In this document: positions 46,565-52,693 of the stretch, in pieces
How positions within the stretch are numbered: the first letter of the stretch is position 1
How the letters are laid out: each line of letters opens with the position of its first letter
Assembly: GCA_025361165.1 (NCBI GenBank)
Contig: JANYAU010000167.1
Location: forward strand, 1-52,693
Direction: 5' to 3'
Length of the DNA: 52,693 nucleotides
Origin: Betaproteobacteria bacterium
GTDB taxonomy: Bacteria > Pseudomonadota > Gammaproteobacteria > Burkholderiales > Thiobacteraceae
The notes under the pieces: generated by a model
Databases searched by the model: none
What the model was told of the DNA's origin: nothing
What the model saw: only the letters and a program-made list of their open reading frames with translations
Made by a program: the position numbers and the translations under genes

Positions 46565-47764
46565 CTAAAGCGTGATTCCGGAAAGCGACGCGACGGTATT
46601 AATATCTTTATCGCCACGCCCGGAAAGATTCACCAGCAAGATTTGATCGCGATCCATACTCGGCGCAATCTGCGCCGCATACGCCAGCGCATGGCTCGAT
46701 TCCAGCGCCGGGATGATGCCCTCGAAGCGGCATAAATTATGGAATGCTTCGAGCGCTTCTTGATCCGTCACCGCCACATATTCGGCACGGCCGCTGTCTT
46801 TCAACCAGGCATGCTCGGGGCCGACGCCGGGATAATCCAAACCGGCGGAAATCGAATGGGTTTCGATGATCTGGCCGTTTTCGTCTTGCATGAGATAGGT
46901 GCGGTTGCCGTGCAGCACCCCCGGCGTGCCGGCATTCAGGGGCGCGGCGTGCTTGCCGGTGGCAAGCCCTAAGCCTGCGGCTTCCACGCCAATTAAGCGC
47001 ACCTCTTTTGCGCCCAGATAGGGATAGAAAATTCCCATCGCATTCGAACCGCCGCCGACACAGGCAATGATCGCATCCGGTTGGCGTCCGGTGAGTTCCG
47101 GCATTTGCGTCATGGCCTCATGCCCGATCACCGACTGGAAATCGCGCACCATCATCGGATAAGGATGCGGGCCGGCAACGGTGCCGATGATGTAAAAGGT
47201 GCTGTCCACATTCGTCACCCAATCACGCATCGCCTCGTTCAGCGCATCCTTCAACGTCTTGGAACCGGACTCCACCGGCACCACCGTCGCGCCCAGCATT
47301 TTCATGCGGAACACGTTGGGCGATTGACGCTTCACATCTTCCGAGCCCATATACACCACGCACTCCATGCCCAAGCGCGCGGCGACGGTGGCGGTGGCCA
47401 CGCCATGCTGGCCGGCGCCGGTCTCGGCGATCACGCGCTTTTTGCCCATGCGCTTTGCCAGCAAAGCTTGGCCGATGGTGTTATTGATTTTGTGCGCGCC
47501 GGTGTGGTTGAGGTCTTCGCGCTTGAGATAAATGCGCGCGCCGCCCAGGTGCTCGCTCCAGCGCTTGGCGTAATACACCGGGCTGGCACGGCCGACGTAG
47601 TGTTTCAGATCGGAGGTAAATTCGGCTTGGAACTCGGGATCGAAACGGTAGTGCTCATAAGCAAGCTTAAGCTCTTCGAGCGCCTGCATCAGCGTCTCGG
47701 CCACGAAGATTCCACCATAGGTACCGAAGTGACCACGCGCATCGGGCAGGTCATAGAATTGCAT
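46565..47764 (-). CDS. trpB: Tryptophan synthase beta chain TrpB
   Basis: A 399-residue PLP enzyme. [11 protein letters not shown] holds the PLP lysine; [12 protein letters not shown] binds the phosphate. It condenses indole with serine. I chose the ATG at 47764, preceded by AAGGAG, over a longer frame reaching into trpF. This start lies inside the trpF end, a 14-base overlap, so the two are translationally coupled. Confidence 0.95.
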   Translation of the reverse strand: MQFYDLPDARGHFGTYGGIFVAETLMQALEELKLAYEHYRFDPEFQAEFTSDLKHYVGRASPVYYAKRWSEHLGGARIYLKREDLNHTGAHKINNTIGQALLAKRMGKKRVIAETGAGQHGVATATVAARLGMECVVYMGSEDVKRQSPNVFRMKMLGATVVPVESGSKTLKDALNEAMRDWVTNVDSTFYIIGTVAGPHPYPMMVRDFQSVIGHEAMTQMPELTGRQPDAIIACVGGGSNAMGIFYPYLGAKEVRLIGVEAAGLGLATGKHAAPLNAGTPGVLHGNRTYLMQDENGQIIETHSISAGLDYPGVGPEHAWLKDSGRAEYVAVTDQEALEAFHNLCRFEGIIPALESSHALAYAAQIAPSMDRDQILLVNLSGRGDKDINTVASLSGITL

Positions 47765-48371
47765 TGCGTACTCCTTGCATGAACGCGGCAATTTTATCCG
47801 CGTCCTTGATTCCTTTTGTCGCTTCCACGCCGCTCGATACATCCACTGCGGCGGGCTGTACACGCCGAATTGCCTCGGTCACATTGGCCGGGCTTAAACC
47901 ACCGGAAAGGATTACCGGCAAGGGCAACCGCGCCGGGATCAGGCTCCAATCGAAGGCCTGGCCGGTACCGCCGGCGATGCCTTCCACATGCGCATCCAAC
48001 AGCAGTCCCTTGGCGTCCGGATAAGCGGAGGCGTATTGTACCAAATCCGCCCCCGGCTTTACCCGCACCGCTTTCAGATACGAGCGGCCAAAGCCACGGC
48101 AATACTCGGGCGTTTCATTGCCGTGGAATTGCAACATATCCAGCGGTAATTGCGCCAACACTGCGTGCACCTCAGTTGGCGCGGCATCGACGAACAAGCC
48201 CACAGTGGTCACGAACGGCGGCAGCGCGGCCATGATCGCGCGCGCTTGGTCCACGCTCACATGGCGCGGGCTGGGGGCATAGAACACCAGGCCGATGGCA
48301 TCGGCGCCGAGGCGCGCACATGTTATGCCATCTTCGACGCGGGTAATGCCGCAAATTTTTACTCTGACCAT
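47751..48371 (-). CDS. trpF: Phosphoribosylanthranilate isomerase TrpF
   Basis: A 206-residue TIM barrel. It has [11 protein letters not shown] with the catalytic Cys, the general acid Asp in LLLDAHVEG, and the phosphate loop [14 protein letters not shown]. Third step of the tryptophan branch. It begins 3 bases after the truA stop codon. Confidence 0.95.
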   Translation of the reverse strand: MVRVKICGITRVEDGITCARLGADAIGLVFYAPSPRHVSVDQARAIMAALPPFVTTVGLFVDAAPTEVHAVLAQLPLDMLQFHGNETPEYCRGFGRSYLKAVRVKPGADLVQYASAYPDAKGLLLDAHVEGIAGGTGQAFDWSLIPARLPLPVILSGGLSPANVTEAIRRVQPAAVDVSSGVEATKGIKDADKIAAFMQGVRNAIL

Positions 48372-48374
48372 GAC

Positions 48375-49169
48375 TTAATCCAACAATAATTCTTCAATCA
48401 CCATTTCATCGCTGGCTGGGATGCCCCACTGCGCTTCGTATTCCACCCCGCTCAAATACAAACCGTCCGGCGCGAAGGTCGGCGCGGCAAGTTTTCGGTC
48501 GCGGCCGCGCAGTATTTCTGCTACCCATTCCGGCGGCTGTCTGCCTGAGCCCACATACACCAGCACACCGACAATATTGCGCACCATATGATGCAAAAAT
48601 GCGTTTGCGCGCAAATCGAAAATCACATAATCATTCACGCGCCGGATCACGAGATCCGTCATCGTCCGCACCGGCGTTTTCGCCTGACATTCGGCAGAAC
48701 GAAAGGCGCTGAAATCGTGCTCGCCGATGAGGTGAGCGGTACCCTGCCGCATGGCATCGATATCCAGCGGGGCATGAAACCAGCCGACTCGGCCGCTCGC
48801 CAATCCCGGCCGTACCGGCCGGTTGAGCAGCACATAGCGATAACGCCGCGCCTGCGCCGAAAAACGCGCGTGGAATGCCGGCGCCACTTCGCGCGCCCAA
48901 CGTACCGACACTGCCGACGGCAGCAAGGCATTCACGCCGCGCACCCAGGCGCTTTCAGGGCGCATCGCGGCCGTATCGAAGTGCACGACTTGCGCCGTCG
49001 CATGTACACCGGCATCGGTGCGCCCCGCGCTCGCCACCTTCACCGGGGTGCTGGCAATCCCGCCCAAGGCCGCTTCCAGTACATCTTGCACCGCACACGC
49101 CGCGGGCTGAGTCTGCCAGCCGCAAAAGCCGCTGCCGTCGTATTCCAAGCCGAGCGCGATTCTCACCAT
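48375..49169 (-). CDS. truA: tRNA pseudouridine(38-40) synthase TruA
   Basis: A 264-residue TruA with catalytic Asp52 in SAGRTDAGVHA and LNRPVRPGL and FLHHMVRNIVG motifs. It isomerises uridines 38-40 in the tRNA anticodon stem. It starts 7 bases inside the end of the membrane-protein gene, so it is translationally coupled to it. Confidence 0.95.
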   Translation of the reverse strand: MVRIALGLEYDGSGFCGWQTQPAACAVQDVLEAALGGIASTPVKVASAGRTDAGVHATAQVVHFDTAAMRPESAWVRGVNALLPSAVSVRWAREVAPAFHARFSAQARRYRYVLLNRPVRPGLASGRVGWFHAPLDIDAMRQGTAHLIGEHDFSAFRSAECQAKTPVRTMTDLVIRRVNDYVIFDLRANAFLHHMVRNIVGVLVYVGSGRQPPEWVAEILRGRDRKLAAPTFAPDGLYLSGVEYEAQWGIPASDEMVIEELLLD

Positions 49170-49768
49170 AGGGCAAACGCGAGCAATGCGCCGTAGCCGA
49201 TAGCGAACCCCGCATCTTGCAAGGTAAAAGCGGGCACTTCCAAGATGATATTTGCCGCTCGTTCATTCGGCAACGTCAGTGCATTTTCCCAGCGCGCACT
49301 TAAACCCGCCGCTTGCGGCGCGGTTTCGGCGTAATGCAGTGTCAGCCACAACCGCACTGCGATGCGCTCCACCGGCACACCAAAAGCGTGGAGTGGCAAT
49401 AACAAGACATAGATGCCGGCTAATAATGATTCACGCTGCATGCGCGCGAGCAGCACCGCCAACGCCGCGATCATCAACAGTAAACGCCAGGCTTGCAACC
49501 CACCCGCGCGGAAACCCTCAGCGGTGGGATACCATTGATCCCAACTTGCAATAAGGGGAGTGCCAGGCGTCGCAAACGCATACAACAATACCAAGGCCGC
49601 AAGCAATACGCGCGTACGGCGTACCAGCCGCCAGCAAACCGCCACTCCGCTTACCAGTGCCAGCGCCGCGATCAATGCACTCGCTGCAAGCAATGCATCA
49701 ATGCCGAGCCAAGGAATAGTAAGGGCGAACGCGATCCAAGCGAGCAAGCGTGTAGTAGGATGCAACAT
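49163..49768 (-). CDS. EcfT/CbiQ-like integral membrane protein
   Basis: A 201-residue protein with four to five membrane helices. It begins HPTTRLLAW after two residues, and later has LLAGIYVLLLPLHAFGVPVERIAVRLWLTLHY-like segments that resemble the coupling helices of EcfT/CbiQ transporters. No ATPase or substrate-binding gene is beside it. The ATG at 49768 has no clear ribosome site; the long frame upstream overlaps fimV and is a shadow. The homology is moderate, so it may not be a real transporter. It overlaps truA by 7 bases. Confidence 0.6.
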   Translation of the reverse strand: MLHPTTRLLAWIAFALTIPWLGIDALLAASALIAALALVSGVAVCWRLVRRTRVLLAALVLLYAFATPGTPLIASWDQWYPTAEGFRAGGLQAWRLLLMIAALAVLLARMQRESLLAGIYVLLLPLHAFGVPVERIAVRLWLTLHYAETAPQAAGLSARWENALTLPNERAANIILEVPAFTLQDAGFAIGYGALLAFALW

Positions 49769-49802
49769 GATATTCGACACAAAGACAGCCCTGAAACGCG
49801 GC

Positions 49803-49823
49803 GGGGCCGCATTAAGCGGCCCC
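49803..49823. terminator. GC-rich hairpin after fimV
   Basis: A perfect 8-base stem GGGGCCGC / GCGGCCCC with loop ATTAA lies 22 bases after the fimV stop codon. No T tract follows on either strand, so it may act as a processing or attenuation hairpin more than a terminator. Confidence 0.4.
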
Positions 49824-49844
49824 GTATCGCGATAATAAAGTATA

Positions 49845-52693
49845 TCAGGAAAGGGTGGCGAGCAACTTCTTCGCATCCGCTTGCTGATCGGGTCCGCCGT
49901 CGCTGACCACCTCTTGCAGAATTTCACGCGCCCCCTCTTTATCGCCCATTTCGAGATAAGCCCGCGCGAGATCGAGCTTGGTCGAGGCCTCTTCCCAAAC
50001 CGTGCTATCGCCCGCCAAGGTGGTAGCATCTTCGAGAGACGTTCCGCCGAAATCCGCCATTGGCGCTGCGGCTGGCGTCCCTTCCAGATGGAGATCGATG
50101 CCAGACAAATCGAGTTCCGGCATCATGGGTTCCTCTGCTACGACCGCCTGGCTGGGCGGTGCACTCGGCTCATGATCCAGATTGAAATCGAAATCGAGCG
50201 CAAAGGCCTCTTCTTCTGCCGCCTTCGCCGCTATAGCAGGCGCTTCTGCTCGCTCTTCTGGGAGATCAAAATTTAAGGTGTCTTCATCCAAATCGAGCAT
50301 TGGAGTGGGTGCGTCCGCATGCTTCTCTATAGCTTGGGGAATAATGTTATCCAAATTGAAATCGAGCGCAGTCATGCTCTTCGTGTCTTCCAATTTAGCC
50401 TCTGGCAATTTAGCCTCTGGCGGCGCAGAGCCCATGACGGTATCGATATCGAAATCGAGTGCATCACCCATGCCTTCTTCCGCGACTGGCGCAAATGTAG
50501 GCGCCACGGGTTTCGCGTGCGCCGCTCCACCTTGCGTATCAAGATCCAAGCTGAAGTCGAGATCCTGCGCAAGCGATGCTGCGGCTGCACTACCCACTGC
50601 GGCCGTGGCGGCTATCGGCATACCGGCTGCGCTGCCATCTGGCACGGCGTAGAGCGGATTGGCGGCATCAATGCTGCGACCAAATTCCGCCGCTTTTTCC
50701 CATACCGAACCTTGGCCGCTGGTAGCCGCGTAAAGCTCGGCGGCCAGCGTTTCAAACGCAGCAGTATTTTTGCGGCCAGCGTAAATCTCTAATAACTTGA
50801 GTTGAATCTCGTGGCGATTGGGATCCTTGCTCATCGCTTCTTTTAGGATCTCTTCCGCTTGCGCATCGCGACCATAGGCCATATACACTTCGGCCTCGGC
50901 GATCGGGTCGACATCATTAGTGTCGATCGCGCCCATTCCGGCTTGGCTAAAATCGGTGAGGAAAGACGTGTCCCCGGTATCGATCTGGCCACCCGCCGTA
51001 TTGCCGAACACGGTGTTGGTTTTAAGATCGCCACCCCCGGTCATGATGCTGTCTTCGAAGCTCGCCAAACCCTTCTTGCGGCGTCGGCCGAGCGCCCACA
51101 GGGCCGCGAACAAACCACCCACTATCGCTGCCGCACTCCCGCCCAAATACAGTGGATTGGACATCACGGTATCCATGAAGGAAGTCTCGGGCTCGGGTGC
51201 AGGCGCCGGTTTCGCTATAGGTTTAGGCGCAGCAAGCACCGGTTTTTTCTCTTCCGGCTTCACCTCGGGTTTTGGCTGATCCGGCACCGCTTTCACTAGT
51301 GGCTCAGCGGGCTTTTCCGCAGGCGCTACAGCGGCTACCGGCGGCTTCACTTCGGGCTTAAGGGGTTCAGGTTTCGGCGGCTCAACTTTCGCTACCGGTG
51401 GCACCACTACCGGTTTTGCCTTGGCTTGCTTCTCCAATTCAGCCAACTGCTTATTCTTGAGGTCGAGCAAGGCCTGCATTTCTTTGACGTTCTTATCCAG
51501 ATCGCTGATGCGCGAATTGGCTTCTTTCAATGCCTTGTCTTTAGCGACTGCATCGTCTTGCGCGGCGGCTAGCTTGTCTTGCAAGGCCTTGGCGTCCGCC
51601 CCTCCACCCTTGCCCGTCGCACCCTTGCCTTTGTCGGACGTTTCGCCCTTGGAAAGTTTGAGCACATCCTTGGCTGGTTCTTGAGCCTTAGCGCCTTTAT
51701 CTTCGGCCTTGGCGGTAATCTTGCCGGCGGCTTCCGGTTTAGTTTCTTCTTTAGGGGCTTGCTGCTCCGCCACCGTACCAGCCAGTTTCTGGCGATAGGC
51801 ATTCCAATCAGCGGCGTGCGCTTTTATTTCCTTTGCCGCGGCGCCTTGCTTGGTCGCATCCAGATCACTCTTCTCCGGCGCGTGCAGGATTTGGCCAGTC
51901 TTGATGCGGTTCATATTATTGCCGTCGAACGCGGCTTTATTGCGCTCATACAAGGCAACGATGACCTGATCCAGGCTATAGCCTTCCGGCTTCATCTCGC
52001 GTGCAATTTTCGAGAGCGAGTCGCCTTTTTTCACTTTGTATTCTTGTGGCTCAGACCGTGTTACGGCGACTGGAGACCTGGCCGCTGGCACTGCTTCCGC
52101 TTGTGCCGGGGAGGACAACTGCTCAGCACCCAAGCGCGGGAAAGTCTGTTCCGCTGGCGTAAGTTGGCGCGATGGTGAGGCCGGTTCGGCTTTGAGAATT
52201 GGCGTTACTTTTTTGCCTTTTGCCTTTGGCTCGGCAACTTTTTTCTGGGGCGTGGCTTTATGTATCTTTGCCGCTGCTTCAGGCTTGTTCTCAGCCCTCG
52301 ACTCAACCGGCACTGTTTTTTCTGGCACGGGTGCTGGCTTCACGGCTGGCTCGGCTCGCACAACGGGTGTACTCACGGCCGGCGCGGCGGGCACATCTTG
52401 GAATCCTGGCGGATCAAGCAGAATAGTGTATTCGCGTAACAATCTGCCGGACGGCCAATCGAGCTGTATCAGAAGATCGAGAAAAGGCTCGTTAAACGCC
52501 TGAGCGGAGGTAATTTTAAGATAAGGCTCGCCATTGGGCCGCTTCTCTACTGCGAAGCGCACAGCGGACAGCCCCTCTTGCTGCTCTATCTTAGCTTGCT
52601 TATAAGCCTCGGACGTAGCGATGCGCGCCGTGAGGAGGTCGACCTCATCCTTAGGCACGGCAATCAAATCGATTTCCGCGCGCAAAGGCTGCC
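49845..52693 (-). CDS. fimV: FimV-like peptidoglycan-binding inner-membrane protein (N-terminus outside window)
   Basis: At least 949 residues; the frame is open at the right edge, reading Q-P-L-R-A-E-I-D-L, the start of the mature FimV domain, so only the signal region is missing. Order: FimV N-domain (to about 110), Pro/Lys-rich stretch, LysM (about 216-270, YKVKKGDSLSKIARE), coiled coil (about 365-425), Pro/Lys-rich part, one membrane helix (about 508-530), then an acidic cytoplasmic region with repeated LDFxLD-type motifs, and the C-terminal FimV domain (ARAYLEMGDKEGAREIL). In Pseudomonas FimV organises polar type IV pili and twitching through cAMP. Here it precedes truA, as in other species. 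Confidence 0.9.
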   Translation of the reverse strand, partial: QPLRAEIDLIAVPKDEVDLLTARIATSEAYKQAKIEQQEGLSAVRFAVEKRPNGEPYLKITSAQAFNEPFLDLLIQLDWPSGRLLREYTILLDPPGFQDVPAAPAVSTPVVRAEPAVKPAPVPEKTVPVESRAENKPEAAAKIHKATPQKKVAEPKAKGKKVTPILKAEPASPSRQLTPAEQTFPRLGAEQLSSPAQAEAVPAARSPVAVTRSEPQEYKVKKGDSLSKIAREMKPEGYSLDQVIVALYERNKAAFDGNNMNRIKTGQILHAPEKSDLDATKQGAAAKEIKAHAADWNAYRQKLAGTVAEQQAPKEETKPEAAGKITAKAEDKGAKAQEPAKDVLKLSKGETSDKGKGATGKGGGADAKALQDKLAAAQDDAVAKDKALKEANSRISDLDKNVKEMQALLDLKNKQLAELEKQAKAKPVVVPPVAKVEPPKPEPLKPEVKPPVAAVAPAEKPAEPLVKAVPDQPKPEVKPEEKKPVLAAPKPIAKPAPAPEPETSFMDTVMSNPLYLGGSAAAIVGGLFAALWALGRRRKKGLASFEDSIMTGGGDLKTNTVFGNTAGGQIDTGDTSFLTDFSQAGMGAIDTNDVDPIAEAEVYMAYGRDAQAEEILKEAMSKDPNRHEIQLKLLEIYAGRKNTAAFETLAAELYAATSGQGSVWEKAAEFGRSIDAANPLYAVPDGSAAGMPIAATAAVGSAAAASLAQDLDFSLDLDTQGGAAHAKPVAPTFAPVAEEGMGDALDFDIDTVMGSAPPEAKLPEAKLEDTKSMTALDFNLDNIIPQAIEKHADAPTPMLDLDEDTLNFDLPEERAEAPAIAAKAAEEEAFALDFDFNLDHEPSAPPSQAVVAEEPMMPELDLSGIDLHLEGTPAAAPMADFGGTSLEDATTLAGDSTVWEEASTKLDLARAYLEMGDKEGAREILQEVVSDGGPDQQADAKKLLATLS

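Noticed and set aside
47081-47782. Open frame of 233 codons antisense to trpB, His-rich
   Set aside because: A shadow of trpB; the composition follows from reverse codons.

Overview
The window is ordinary chromosome from a betaproteobacterium, most likely of the Nitrosomonadales/Gallionellales type. I infer this from protein content and gene order (trmJ-cysE-iscRSUA-hscBA-fdx-iscX; fimV-[ecfT-like]-truA-trpFBA-accD-folC-dedD-cvpA-purF-metZ; flhBAFG-fliA-motCD plus flgB-L), not from a database search. It is densely coding: no gap without a gene exceeds 300 bases. I saw no tRNA, rRNA, CRISPR array, insertion sequence or prophage.

Layout. (1) 110-1598, minus strand: an MntA-HepT type toxin-antitoxin pair and a glutaminyl cyclase. 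The cyclase is the last gene of a regB-regA-like redox two-component operon (1595-3468). (2) Divergent from regB is an outer-membrane barrel protein (3601-4620); a 17-base GCGAC/GTCGC palindrome lies between them and fits a RegA-type operator. (3) 4654-6178, minus strand: DUF2892 protein, ICMT-like methyltransferase, suhB. (4) 6222-13346, plus strand: trmJ, cysE and a complete isc operon. Near-consensus IscR boxes overlap the -35 elements of both cysE and iscR, and each box contains the stop codon of the gene upstream. (5) 13493-36415: a flagellar cluster with flhB, flhA, flhF, flhG-like, fliA, motC, motD; then flgN, flgM and flgA on the minus strand; then a chemoreceptor-like gene and a GGDEF gene; then flgB through flgL. 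Flagellin, fliD, the fliE-fliR genes and che genes are not here. (6) 36422-52693, all minus strand: htpG, two small exported-protein genes translationally coupled to metZ, then metZ, purF, cvpA, dedD, folC, accD, trpA, trpB, trpF, truA, an EcfT/CbiQ-like membrane protein, and a fimV-like gene cut by the window edge.

How it works together. The isc operon builds Fe-S clusters from cysteine, and CysE starts cysteine synthesis, so IscR control of cysE would link sulfur supply to cluster demand. In the flagellar block FlhF/FlhG normally set number and position, FliA and FlgM form the sigma-28/anti-sigma switch, and flgB-L encode rod, hook, rings and junction; sigma-28-like promoters lie before flgM and flgK. 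The last region is a conserved run of unrelated biosynthetic genes.

I found no clearly new multi-gene system. The points most worth checking are: a FlhG-like protein whose P-loop lysine is replaced by Gln; two mutually exclusive hairpins, one a terminator, before metZ; IscR boxes fused to stop codons; a GGDEF protein with an unrecognised ~430-residue N-terminal region inside the flagellar cluster; and a shared palindrome between the divergent flgA and chemoreceptor genes.
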